From NCBI RefSeq assembly GCF_001591705.1, contig NZ_BCVK01000008.1, positions 1 through 53,912 on the forward strand: 53,912 nucleotides of DNA, written 5' to 3'. Positions within the stretch are counted from its first letter, which is position 1. Each line of letters starts with the position of its first letter. Source of the DNA: Lactococcus cremoris subsp. cremoris NBRC 100676. GTDB lineage: Bacteria; Bacillota; Bacilli; Lactobacillales; Streptococcaceae. Below, in pieces: positions 18,791-27,671 of this stretch. Position numbers and translations under genes: made by a program. Below the pieces are notes generated by a model. The model saw only the letters and a list, made by a program, of their open reading frames with translations. It did not search any database and was not told the origin of the DNA.

Positions 18791-19876
18791 TTATCTATTA
18801 TTCCAAAGATAACCGATTTGCGAAAAGATAGCAATAACAAAGAAAAAAGCAACAATGATTCCCACCCATTTAATATGTTTTCTCTTTTCATAATTCATAA
18901 CTGCAATAAATTCACGAATAAAGGCGGGAACACGATAATACATCGCTGTTTTTCCTCCTTTTCCTCCTTGAGCATCAATTTTTAAAGTTGCTGCAAAAAG
19001 TGCCGCCCGAAACACATGATAATCGGAAGTGAAAAACATAAATTTTTCTTTAATTAGGCGAGAAGAAAAAACCAAGTTTTCATATGTCGTTCTAGATTGG
19101 TCTTCAAGCATAGTTCGCTCAATTGGAAAGCCGAGCACTTCTACTGCATATTTTTGCATGGCTCTCGCTTCTGAAAGTTTTTCATCTGGACCTTGTCCGC
19201 CTGAAAAAACCAAAATAGTTTCATTATCTCGCACGGCTTTGACTGCTGCTAAAATTCGATTTCCTAATAATTTTCCAACATGCTCTCCTTGAATAAGACC
19301 TGCCCCTAAGACAACATGATAGGCTGCTCTTTGTTTTCGAACGCGTCGTCCATAAACCCAACTTGATAAAAAGAAAATACCAAACTGCCAAGCCAAATAA
19401 ATTGATAGGACTGGATAAACAATTCCTAAAATCTTCAACCAAATCCAACTATCTGGTAGTCTTCCCATAGACAGATAAACCCAGTCAATTAGTAAAAATG
19501 CCAAAACAACAATAGGCAATAAAAGATTACCAATGGATTTTGACTCTCTTCGCCACATTTTAATCGTTAAAACAACAATACTAATGGAAACAACAATTCC
19601 TATTGTCATTGGTATCAATAATAATATTATAAAAGCTTCGGTAAAAAGTAGCCAAAGTAGTACTTTTTGTTGTAATTCTGTCAAGGCTAATCCAGAACCA
19701 ATAATTCCATTTATCGTCACCCACAAAAAAAGTAGGGCAAAAAAGGATAAGCGCCCCAATCGTAAGGTCCGTAAATCTTTCAACTTTCTGATTTTCCACC
19801 AGAAAATAGTAGTCAGTCCTGCAAAAAATATTGTCAGAACTGTTCCAAAAATAAATATTCCATTTTTCAAATCCAT
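18791..19876 (-). CDS. YdcF/SanA-like DUF218 membrane protein
   Basis: About five membrane segments in the first 180 residues precede a cytoplasmic or surface DUF218 domain (VVLGAGLIQGEHVGKLLGNRILAA, VFSGGQGPDEKLSEARAM, MLEDQSRTTYENLVFS), then a last membrane span at the C-terminus. DUF218 proteins of this type have been tied to cell-envelope maintenance, but the reaction is not established. It has 361 residues. There is no ribosome site; a consensus promoter ends 6 bases before the ATG. Confidence 0.85.
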   Translation of the reverse strand: MDLKNGIFIFGTVLTIFFAGLTTIFWWKIRKLKDLRTLRLGRLSFFALLFLWVTINGIIGSGLALTELQQKVLLWLLFTEAFIILLLIPMTIGIVVSISIVVLTIKMWRRESKSIGNLLLPIVVLAFLLIDWVYLSMGRLPDSWIWLKILGIVYPVLSIYLAWQFGIFFLSSWVYGRRVRKQRAAYHVVLGAGLIQGEHVGKLLGNRILAAVKAVRDNETILVFSGGQGPDEKLSEARAMQKYAVEVLGFPIERTMLEDQSRTTYENLVFSSRLIKEKFMFFTSDYHVFRAALFAATLKIDAQGGKGGKTAMYYRVPAFIREFIAVMNYEKRKHIKWVGIIVAFFFVIAIFSQIGYLWNNR

Positions 19877-19882
19877 AATTTC

Positions 19883-19912
19883 ATTATACCGTTACTTAAA
19901 GCCAACTGTCAA
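19883..19912 (-). promoter_or_regulatory. Consensus promoter of the YdcF-like gene, probably leaderless
   Basis: TTGACA (19907-19912), an 18-bp spacer and TATAAT (19883-19888) are both perfect hexamers. Only 6 bases separate the -10 from the ATG at 19876, so the start point should fall on the ATG. Confidence 0.7.
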
Positions 19913-19982
19913 TACATCAGGCTCTATGATTTAAATGAAGTATTTTGCTGACTATCTGTCATTTTATAGTAAATACATTATA

Positions 19983-20013
19983 AAAAAATTGTCCCCCAAA
20001 TAGAGACAATTTA
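19983..20013 (-). terminator. Terminator after the hydrolase pseudogene
   Basis: AAATTGTC and GACAATTT pair (minus strand) with an 11-base loop and a T-run behind. It lies 19 bases past the hydrolase stop. Confidence 0.65.
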
Positions 20014-20030
20014 TCATTTTTAAATAAAGC

Positions 20031-20893
20031 TTATTCATAAAAGAAGGTTTTGACATAGCCAATTGCTTTTTGATTGCTTGGCATTTCCGTATGCTCGGTG
20101 TTTGTTCCTTCTATTAGATAATGAGTAGCAGAGTTTCCATTTTTTATCAGCAAAGGATAAATTGAGAAGCCGTCAGCCCAAGGAACTGTACCGTCGGTTT
20201 CTTTCTTAGTATCATAAGCTCCTTCTAGTAGCACAACTTGGATATTTTTATCCACACGTTCATAATTTTTCAACCAAAAATCATAATATTTTGTTTTAAT
20301 TTTGGGTCCGTCAGCAAGAACTTGTGCAAGCGTTTGGTCAGGCTGTGCCGTACAAGCATTGTACTGACCATCAAGAGAAACAAACTTTTTAATCGGCGGA
20401 AGGCTTCGGTCATAACCATGGTCAATCAAATAATTGTAAACACCACCGCCACCAGCTGAATAGCCCAAAACGTTGGCATAAGCAACGTTATAATGCTTAC
20501 CGAGATAAGACATGATAGCCATTAATGAGGCTTCATATTTATCGGAATTATTCGTTCCTTTGACCATTCCGACCTCAATTGTCGGATAGGCATTACGTTT
20601 GTCAATTGTTCCAGTCACTTTGAGTGAATAATTGTGTTCTGTGTCAACAACAATTGTCAGCCCTTTTTTAGCAGGGTATCTTTGTCCGCAGTAACACTAT
20701 TAATCATTGTATCCATCGTTGACGCATAGCCACTTGAGCCAGTAATATAAATCGTCGGATAAATAGGACGGTCTTTTGCTGCTACAAGTGGGTGTGGCGG
20801 AAGAATAGAGTGACCAATGAAGATACCGATAACAAAGACTGCAATAAAACTCACGATAAGAGAAATGATTTTTTCATGATTTGATTTTACCAC
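20031..20893 (-). pseudogene. Secreted alpha/beta hydrolase (DUF915-like), frameshifted
   Basis: An N-terminal membrane anchor (IISLIVSFIAVFVIGIFIG) and YPTIYITGSSGYASTM in one frame continue with LTIVVDTEHNYSLKV in the -1 frame, then the nucleophile elbow GYSAGGGGVYNYL and a C-terminal NTEHTEMPSNQ with the likely catalytic His. The break is at six A residues (about 20668), where one A seems lost. The site reads A-AAA-AAG in the upstream frame, the classical -1 slippage heptamer, and the zero frame stops one codon later. A joined protein would have about 287 residues. Decay is likeliest; slippage could still yield some product. Start is GTG at 20893. Confidence 0.8.
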
Positions 20894-21049
20894 AATTTAT
20901 TAAATATTCCCAATTTATTATTTTTATTTTTAATATCCTATTTTTCTTTCTCAAAATTTGAATTTTACCACATTCAAATAACTAATAGATTTGTTTTATT
21001 TAAAATAATACTCACACTTCTAATATTGTAATCTACAAATTTTAATAAG

Positions 21050-21080
21050 AAAACTCATCAAATATTTTTGATGAGTTTTT
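21050..21080 (-). terminator. Terminator of the purine permease gene
   Basis: A perfect 13-bp stem AAAACTCATCAAA/TTTGATGAGTTTT (21050-21062/21067-21079) with loop TATT lies just past the permease stop. Confidence 0.85.
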
Positions 21081-21085
21081 ATTGT

Positions 21086-22507
21086 TTATAAGACAGCCAA
21101 TACTGCAAAGTTAATTAAGAACAAGAGAGCAACGACCCAAATTACAGGTTTAATTTCTTTCACTTTTCCGGTGAATAATTTGACAAGGATATAAGTGATA
21201 AATCCAGCTGCAATCCCATAAGAGATTGAATAAGCAAGTCCCATGAATACTGAGGCGAAGAAAGCAGGAATCGCTTCTGTCAAATCACCCCATTTAATTT
21301 CTTTAAATGAACCAAGCATCATCATCCCAACGATAATCAAAATTGGTGCTGTTGCTTGTGTTGGAACAATCGCAAGAAGTGGCAAGAACAAGCTTGAGAT
21401 AGCAAACATAATTGCTGTTACAACTGATGCAAGACCAGTACGTCCTCCTGCACCGATTCCGGCAGCAGACTCAACATAAACGGTTGTATTTGATGTTCCG
21501 AAAATTGCTCCGATTGGAGTAGCAATCATGTCAGCAAACAAAGCTTTGTCCATTTTTGATGAGAAACCATGGCTTGTTTCCATGTCTTTCAAATCTTCAT
21601 CAGTAAAGATTCCTGTCGCACGACCAGTTCCGATGAAAGTCCCGATTGGGTCAAAGATTGAAGTCAATGAGAAAGCAAGAACTGTCATTAATACTTCAAT
21701 ATAACGTGATGAATCAGAGAATAAAGAACCAAATCCTTTTGGACCAAATGCTGCACCAAAGGTTGTTCCCATTTGATTGATTGCAGTCCCCAAATTATTT
21801 TCAGCAAATAAAGTATTCACATCAACTTTAACCACGCCAGTCAAAAGAGCCAAGATAGTTGTTACTAAGATTGAAAGCAAAATACCTGCGCGCCATTTAC
21901 GAATAACAAAGAACATTGTCACGACAATCCCAACAAGTGCTACCAATACTCCTGGGTTATTAAAAGTTACAAGCTCTGGAACAATTGATGAATTTGCTGT
22001 AATTGTTCCGTGATTGTTCACATAAGTTCCTGGGTCAGCGATGAAGCGCAAAATTCCAGCGTTTTTAATCCCGATGTAGGCAATGAAAATCCCAATCCCA
22101 CCACCAATGGCATGTTGCAAGCTTTCTGGAATTCCAAGAATGATTGCTTTACGAATTGAAGTAAAAGTGATGATAATATTGATTATCCCACAAATGAAGA
22201 CCATTGCCAAGGCCTCTTGCCAAGTGTAACCAAGTGACAATACAACCGTGTAAGCAAAGAAAGCATTTAAGCCCATTCCGGGAGCCAGAGCGTAAGGAAC
22301 ATTAGCGATTAAAGCAATTGCAAGTGTCCCAACAATAGAAGCTAAAATAGTTGCTAAGAAAACTGCTTGGACAGGCATCCCTGTTGTCCCCAAAACTTGT
22401 GGGTTAACAAAGAGGATATAACTCATGGCAAAGAATGTAGTCAATCCAGCCATTATTTCACGGCCAACTGTTGTGCCGTTTTCTTCAAGTTTAAAGAACT
22501 TGTTCAC
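21086..22507 (-). CDS. NCS2/AzgA-type purine permease (PbuG/PbuO-like)
   Basis: This is a proton-linked importer of hypoxanthine, guanine or adenine; the exact base cannot be read from sequence. The family start MAGLTTFFAMSYILFVNPQVL, ALAPGMGLNAFFAY and GTSNTTVYVESAAGIGAGGRTGL are all present, with about 12 membrane spans in 473 residues. The start is GTG at 22507 after AAAGGAGA. A PurBox pair upstream suggests PurR control, consistent with a purine uptake role. Confidence 0.92.
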   Translation of the reverse strand: MNKFFKLEENGTTVGREIMAGLTTFFAMSYILFVNPQVLGTTGMPVQAVFLATILASIVGTLAIALIANVPYALAPGMGLNAFFAYTVVLSLGYTWQEALAMVFICGIINIIITFTSIRKAIILGIPESLQHAIGGGIGIFIAYIGIKNAGILRFIADPGTYVNNHGTITANSSIVPELVTFNNPGVLVALVGIVVTMFFVIRKWRAGILLSILVTTILALLTGVVKVDVNTLFAENNLGTAINQMGTTFGAAFGPKGFGSLFSDSSRYIEVLMTVLAFSLTSIFDPIGTFIGTGRATGIFTDEDLKDMETSHGFSSKMDKALFADMIATPIGAIFGTSNTTVYVESAAGIGAGGRTGLASVVTAIMFAISSLFLPLLAIVPTQATAPILIIVGMMMLGSFKEIKWGDLTEAIPAFFASVFMGLAYSISYGIAAGFITYILVKLFTGKVKEIKPVIWVVALLFLINFAVLAVL

Positions 22508-22604
22508 GAATAATTTCTCCTTTTAGGGTCTAAGATTAAAATTTCAACCCTTTGATAAAAAGTTGTCTTTGCTTAAAAAGCAAGCACGTCATAAAATAAA
22601 AAAC

Positions 22605-22610
22605 ATTATA
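22605..22610 (-). promoter_or_regulatory. -10 box of the purine permease promoter
   Basis: TATAAT on the minus strand, with no good -35. The PurBox pair lies about 80-90 bases upstream of the inferred start point, the arrangement known for PurR-activated lactococcal promoters. Confidence 0.5.
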
Positions 22611-22679
22611 TTATTATTCTAATCAGTTTTGATTAAGGAAACAAGATTTTTAGTAGAAAAATTACTTCAAATCCTTAAA

Positions 22680-22700
22680 TCGTTCGGTAATAACGAACGA
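22680..22700. promoter_or_regulatory. PurR operator (inverted PurBox pair)
   Basis: TCGTTCG and CGAACGA (22680-22686, 22694-22700) form a perfect inverted repeat with a 7-bp spacer. On the minus strand ATTACCGAACGAT fits the lactococcal PurBox AWWWCCGAACWWT with one mismatch. A weaker GTTC-GTA-GAAC lies at 22723-22733. The divergent HAD gene could share the site. The remaining bases of the 22508-22812 gap show no gene or riboswitch. Confidence 0.7.
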
Positions 22701-22812
22701 ATTTTTTGAAAAGCCCTTTCTTGTTCGTAGAACTTGGGTAATTCCTTTCCAGCTTATATCTATGTTATAATGAATAAATTGATAACTAAATTTTAGACTA
22801 AGGGGAGTTTGA

Positions 22813-23649
22813 ATGGAGAACTACAAAGAACGTAAACTGATTGCGATTGATTTAGATGGTACTACTTTGCAGTCCGATGGACGTTCAATCAGCCGTTATA
22901 CCAAATATATTTTTAAACAGGTAGAATCACTTGGACATATTATTTGCATCACAACTGGACGTCCTTTTAGAATGTCTTTGGATGTTTATCGTGAGCTTGA
23001 GTTGACTAGCCCGGTCATCAATTTTAATGGTGCTTTGATTTCAATGCCAAATGATAAAAACTGGGAACACACTAAGTCTTATTATATTGACCGTTCTTTT
23101 ATTTTTGACCTTCTGCGTCATCAGCAAAACTTTAATCTACATTTTTTTGCTGTTGAATATCGTAGAAAGTTCTTTCTAAACACTTTCCGTAACGTTGAAC
23201 CTAAACTTTTTGGTGTAGAAAAATTCCAGCCCTATAACCGTCTCCGGGCAGACCGAGTTACCGAAAATCCCCACGCGGTACTTCTTTCGACTCGTCAAAA
23301 AGATAAATTAGGCTTGGCTGAGGAAATGAAACGTCATTATAATGGCAAAATAGATGTGGGCGTTTGGGGTGGTCCAAATGGAATTTTAGAAGTCGTCCCT
23401 AAAGGAATCTCTAAAGCTTCAGGCCTTAATCACCTTCTTAAAGTTCTTGATATCCCGCTAGAAAATCTTATTGCTTTTGGTGATGAACATAATGATATTG
23501 AGATGTTTAAACTTGCACCTCAAGCCTATGCTATGAAAAATGCTTCTGCTAGGCTCACTCCTTACGCCAGTGAAATTCTTCCTTGGACAAATGATGAGGA
23601 TGGGGTGGCTAGACAACTCGAAAAACTCTTTTTAACTCCCAATAAATGA
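22813..23649 (+). CDS. Cof-type HAD-IIB family phosphatase
   Basis: This is a 278-residue cytoplasmic phosphatase. HAD motif I is AIDLDGTTLQ, motif II lies in CITTGRP, the conserved Lys is in the PKGISKASGL region, and motif IV is GDEHNDIEMF. Family members dephosphorylate sugar phosphates, flavin precursors or pyridoxal phosphate, so the substrate is open. AAGGGGAG precedes the ATG. It is a single gene ended by the terminator at 23655-23681. Confidence 0.92.
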   Translation: MENYKERKLIAIDLDGTTLQSDGRSISRYTKYIFKQVESLGHIICITTGRPFRMSLDVYRELELTSPVINFNGALISMPNDKNWEHTKSYYIDRSFIFDLLRHQQNFNLHFFAVEYRRKFFLNTFRNVEPKLFGVEKFQPYNRLRADRVTENPHAVLLSTRQKDKLGLAEEMKRHYNGKIDVGVWGGPNGILEVVPKGISKASGLNHLLKVLDIPLENLIAFGDEHNDIEMFKLAPQAYAMKNASARLTPYASEILPWTNDEDGVARQLEKLFLTPNK

Positions 23650-23654
23650 TGCTT

Positions 23655-23681
23655 ATACCAGTCTCTGACTGGTATTTTTTT
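23655..23681 (+). terminator. Terminator of the HAD phosphatase gene
   Basis: A 9-bp stem ATACCAGTC/GACTGGTAT with loop TCT is followed by a T-run. Confidence 0.9.
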
Positions 23682-23704
23682 AATCTATCCCAATAAACAA
23701 CAGT

Positions 23705-23762
23705 CTGTCAAATTCTTTTGACAGCTCCATTTTTTGAAAATGTAAATGAATCGGCTTATAAT
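23705..23762 (+). promoter_or_regulatory. lut promoter with an upstream inverted repeat
   Basis: TTGAAA (23734-23739), a 17-bp spacer and TATAAT (23757-23762) form a good promoter. CTGTCAAA/TTTGACAG (23705-23712/23717-23724) directly upstream is an 8-bp inverted repeat that may be an operator, or another case of the CTGTCA motif. No clear cre site was found. Confidence 0.65.
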
Positions 23763-23829
23763 GAAAGAGCATACATCTCTAGAAAATGTCCAATATTTAA
23801 CAAAGATTTCAAAATACTAAGGAGCACTT

Positions 23830-24600
23830 ATGAAAGTTTCAATATTCTCCACTTGTGTGATGGACCTAATGTTTCCACAAGTTGGAATTGCAATGGTTGA
23901 AGTCCTTGAACGTTTAGGGATTGAAACAGATTTACCAGAAGGACAAATTTGCTGTGGACAGCCCACTTATAATTCTGGCTTAGTCAAAGAATCTATGCCA
24001 ACAATCAAAAATCAGATTGATGCCTTTGAATCTTCTGATTATGTTGTTGGTATTGCTGGTTCTTGCTCAGGGATGTTTACAGAATATCCTCATATGTTTG
24101 ATGAAGGTGACCCTTATAAGCAAAAAGCCATTGATTTGGCCAATAAATCTTATGAATTTACCCAATTTATTTACCGTGTCCTAGGTCTTGAGGACCTTGG
24201 CGCAACTTTTAACGGTGAAAAGGCCACTTATCATCGTTCTTGCCACATGACAAGAATCTTAGGCGAACGAGAAGCGCCATTTATCTTATTAGATAAAGTG
24301 AAAGGTCTTGAAGTTCTACCTCTTCCTCATTTAGAAAATTGTTGTGGTTTTGGTGGAACTTTCTCAGTTAAATCTCCTGAAATTTCGGAAATGATGGTCA
24401 CTGAAAAAACAAATGATATCTTATCAACAGGTGCTGAAATTTTAATATCTGCCGACCTTGGTTGTTTGATGAATATTGCTGGAAAACTAAATCGTGAAGG
24501 CAAAAAAATAAGAGTGATGCATATCGCCGAAATTTTAAACACAAATGTTGATTTGGAACGAATCGATACTGTGAAAAATCCAGAATTCATAAGAGCATAG
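23830..24600 (+). CDS. lutA: Lactate utilization protein A (Fe-S oxidoreductase subunit)
   Basis: LutA is one of three subunits of the LutABC system that oxidises L-lactate to pyruvate. Two cysteine-rich CCG domains are visible (CCGQPTYNSG near residue 38 and CCGFGGTFSVK near 175). At 256 residues it is normal length. AAGGAGC lies just before the ATG. lutB follows after 9 bases. As lutB is broken, this subunit probably lacks its partner. Confidence 0.92.
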   Translation: MKVSIFSTCVMDLMFPQVGIAMVEVLERLGIETDLPEGQICCGQPTYNSGLVKESMPTIKNQIDAFESSDYVVGIAGSCSGMFTEYPHMFDEGDPYKQKAIDLANKSYEFTQFIYRVLGLEDLGATFNGEKATYHRSCHMTRILGEREAPFILLDKVKGLEVLPLPHLENCCGFGGTFSVKSPEISEMMVTEKTNDILSTGAEILISADLGCLMNIAGKLNREGKKIRVMHIAEILNTNVDLERIDTVKNPEFIRA

Positions 24601-24609
24601 GGGGAGAAA

Positions 24610-26082
24610 ATGGGACTTTCAACAAGTACAAAAACTTTCGCTGAACGTTTAGAAGAAAGTAAAAAAGACCAATTTGCCAAGGCCGCGGTAGCAAAAGCAC
24701 AAGATGCCCAATGGGACAAGAGAGAATCAGCACGTGATGAACTAGGTAATTGGCAGGAATGGCGCAATATCGCAGAATCAATTCGTCAACATACTTTGAA
24801 ATATCTACCCCATTATCTGACAGAGTTTTCAGATAATGTGGCCGCTCGTGGTGGTCACGTCTTCTTTGCTGCTGATGCTAAAGAAGCCAATGATTATGTT
24901 AAACGCATTGTTCTTGAAAAAAATGCAAAAAAGATTGTCAAATCAAAATCGATGGTGACTACCGAAGTGGATATTGATCCAATGTTGGTCTCACTGGCTG
25001 ACGATATGGATATTTTAGAAACCGACCTTGCCGAATTTATTTTGTAAGTAGCCGACTGGGATGAGCCTTCACATATTGTTTTTCCAGCTTTGCACAAAAA
25101 CCGCGACCAAATCCGCGAAATATTTGCTAAAAAATTGGGATATGAAGGAGACAATAATCCAGTTAATTTGGCTCGCTGTGCTAGAGATACCATGCGTAAG
25201 CTTTTCTTAAAATCTGAAGTCGGAATTACCGGTTGTAACTTTGCCATTGCCAATACGGGCGATATTAATCTGTCTACCAATGAAGGAAATGCTGATTTAA
25301 CGATTTCAATTCCTAAGACACAAATTGTTCTGATGGGAATGGAAAGAATTGTTCCCTCTATCAAAGAAGCCGAAATTTTGGATAATATGCTGGCTCGTTC
25401 TGCCGTTGGCCAAAAACTGACGACTTATGTCACTTTTGCTGGTCAGCAGGCTGATGATGAGTCTGACGGTCCTGAGGACTTTCATGTTGTTATTGTTGAT
25501 AATGGACGCTCAAATGCGATTGGGACTGCTTTTGAAGCTGTTTTACAATGTATCCGCTGTGGGGCTTGTCTGAATGTTTGCCCAGTCTATCGTCAAATTG
25601 GTGGACATGCTTATGGTTCGATTTATCCAGGACCAATCGGTTCTGTCTTATCGCCTGTTTTGGGTGGTTATGAGCAATATGGCAATTTACCTTACGCCTC
25701 AACGCTTTGTGGGGCTTGTACCGAAACTTGTCCTGTCAAAATTCCTTTGCATGAACTTTTGATTGAACATCGTAAGGTCATGGAAGATGATCTCAATATG
25801 CATCATGACGGATCTTTTGTTAATTTTGAAATGAATACGATTGGGAGAGGAACGAGCTGTCCAGCTTTGTTTGGCATGGCTATCAATATGGCGCATACGG
25901 GTCTGAATGTCTTACCTAAAGCTAAAGAAGTCACTGTCGAAGGTTCAATTTTTGAATATGGTGCGGTCAGAAAAGCGCCAGCATTAGCCAAAGGTTGGAC
26001 GGATGTGCGCGATTTACCAATTGCCCCTCCGCACAAAGATCAATTCCGTCAGTGGTATAAAAAACATAAGGCAGGTAAATAA
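24610..26082 (+). pseudogene. lutB: Lactate utilization protein B, nonsense mutation
   Basis: LutB is the iron-sulfur subunit of lactate oxidation. An in-frame TAA at 25045-25047 follows FIL; CAA (Gln) would restore it by one change. The same frame continues to 26082 with the ferredoxin-type clusters CIRCGACLNVCP and CGACTETCPVK. The full product would be about 490 residues, as in the family. Restart at a downstream ATG (25090) would give 330 residues with both clusters but without the N-terminal domain. The ribosome site GGGGAGA and the neighbours are intact, so inactivation looks recent. Confidence 0.9.
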
Positions 26083-26084
26083 AA

Positions 26085-26768
26085 ATGACTGGAACTATTG
26101 AAAATCGTACAAAATTCTTGGAAACTTTGTTTGAAAAAAGTGGCGGTGTGGAACTTCCCTTTGAGCCTTATGTGCCAATTTCAGATTTGCCTGAGACTCA
26201 TTTAGCTGATTTGACTTCTGATGAATTGTTAGAAATTTCCAAGGTTCAATCCGAACGAGTCTCCGCAAATTTAGTTGAAACAACTTCTTCTGAAATGAAT
26301 GAAGTCATTCGTCAATTAATTGAAAAATCTGGTGGTGGACAAGTCATGATTCCTACAACAGATAAATTTAAAAATTTAGGGGTAAATGTTAACTCTGAAA
26401 ACTTGGTGAAATGGAAAATCGGCAAAGAATTTCGTGATGAAAATATCACAGCCGCTCAAAATTCTAATGTTGTTGTAGCTGTTCCCAAATTTTTCCTTGC
26501 TGAATCGGCAACCATCGTGGTCGAGTCTGAAGCCGGTCAGGGGCGGTCATTGCATTTTCTACCTACGCATTATATTTCTGTGATTCCATTAAGTCGGATG
26601 TTGCCTCGTTTTACTCAAGCTGCTGACTGGTTTGATAAAAATAAGAAGCCTGGTTCCACTATTCACTTTATTTCTGGTCCTTCAAATTCTGGAGATATTG
26701 AAATGCAACTTGTAGTCGGCCTTCACGGTCCTCTAAAAATTAACTATGTGATTGTTAAGGATTTATAA
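26085..26768 (+). CDS. lutC: Lactate utilization protein C (LUD domain)
   Basis: This is a 227-residue LutC-like subunit of the LUD domain family. The C-terminal TIHFISGPSNSGDIEMQLVVGLHGP is the family signature. It starts 2 bases after the lutB stop and depends on the same message, so ribosome release at the lutB nonsense codon may lower its translation. It ends at a strong terminator. Confidence 0.9.
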   Translation: MTGTIENRTKFLETLFEKSGGVELPFEPYVPISDLPETHLADLTSDELLEISKVQSERVSANLVETTSSEMNEVIRQLIEKSGGGQVMIPTTDKFKNLGVNVNSENLVKWKIGKEFRDENITAAQNSNVVVAVPKFFLAESATIVVESEAGQGRSLHFLPTHYISVIPLSRMLPRFTQAADWFDKNKKPGSTIHFISGPSNSGDIEMQLVVGLHGPLKINYVIVKDL

Positions 26769-26773
26769 AATAA

Positions 26774-26803
26774 AAAAGCTCTGCTGATAGCAGAGCTTTT
26801 ATT
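26774..26803 (+). terminator. lut operon terminator
   Basis: A perfect 12-bp stem AAAAGCTCTGCT/AGCAGAGCTTTT with loop GAT. Confidence 0.9.
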
Positions 26804-26810
26804 ATTATTT

Positions 26811-26842
26811 TTACTGACAGAATTTTTGTCAGTAATTTTTAT
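26811..26842. terminator. TTACTGACA-type terminator between convergent genes
   Basis: TTACTGACA and TGTCAGTAA pair around a 7-base loop, with T-runs following. It faces the end of the BI-1 gene on the minus strand and backs up the lut terminator. Confidence 0.75.
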
Positions 26843-26844
26843 TT

Positions 26845-27558
26845 TTAATCGCGATTTCCACCTGCGATACCGAAAAGACGGAGCAGGAAGAGGAACATGT
26901 TGATAAAATCAAGGTAAAGTGAAAGTGCCATTGAAATTGCCCAACCATCACTCACTTGTCCATTGTGTGCATTATAAACTTGTGTAATTTTTTGATTATC
27001 CCAAGCAATCAAACCTGAGAAAATCACAACACCTACTAGGCTAATAAGGATTGTAAGTCCGGTACTAGCAAAGAAGAGATTAAGCAACATTGCGACAATC
27101 AAGCCCCAAACTGCGACACCCAAAGCTTTACCCATACCAGATAAATTACGTTTAGTAAATCGTCCATAAACAGATAAACCAAAGAACATTGCTGATGCTG
27201 TAATAAAAGCTAAGGTAATATCAGTTGCGGTATACATCAAAAGAGTGAAGCTAATCAAGAATCCCATAAATGCTGCATATCCGATAAAAATCGGTAATGC
27301 CATTTTTGAGTTTTTCATTGCTAAACCTTGAAGTGATACCACCATCACTAATGGAATAATCCAGAGTACAAGGAAGAATAAACTTCCACTTTGGAGAATT
27401 GCTCTCATGTTATCTAAGAAAAATGTAATCATGATCCAAGAAACTAATGCAGAAACTAATACTCCTGCTCCCATCAATGCATAAATCTTACTAAAAAATG
27501 CATTCAATCCGTCGCTTCGTTGGTCAAAGATAACATCATTGTCATTCATATTTTTCAT
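26845..27558 (-). CDS. Bax inhibitor-1/YccA family membrane protein
   Basis: Seven membrane spans in 237 residues, with a C-terminal SLYLDFINMFLFLLRLFG typical of the family, whose members are pH-sensitive calcium leak channels or protease modulators. Its role in lactococci is not known. The ATG follows GGGAGG at about 9 bases. It is a single gene with a terminator shared with lutC. Confidence 0.9.
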   Translation of the reverse strand: MKNMNDNDVIFDQRSDGLNAFFSKIYALMGAGVLVSALVSWIMITFFLDNMRAILQSGSLFFLVLWIIPLVMVVSLQGLAMKNSKMALPIFIGYAAFMGFLISFTLLMYTATDITLAFITASAMFFGLSVYGRFTKRNLSGMGKALGVAVWGLIVAMLLNLFFASTGLTILISLVGVVIFSGLIAWDNQKITQVYNAHNGQVSDGWAISMALSLYLDFINMFLFLLRLFGIAGGNRD

Positions 27559-27671
27559 TATATTTGGCCTCCCTTTTTAATTTAATTCTAAGACTATTTT
27601 ATCAAAATTTGCTCTTTTTGTCATCAGTCTTAGGTCTGATTTTTTATTTCTATTATTTACTGACCAAACGC

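Noticed and set aside
22508-22812. Purine riboswitch before the permease gene
   Set aside because: The conserved guanine/adenine riboswitch core was not seen; a PurBox pair is a better explanation.
23700-23829. cre (CcpA) site in the lut promoter
   Set aside because: No sequence near the promoter fits TGNAANCGNTNNCA acceptably.
24894-25364. 156-codon minus-strand open frame across the lutB stop
   Set aside because: Antisense to conserved lutB sequence, with low-complexity translation; not a gene.
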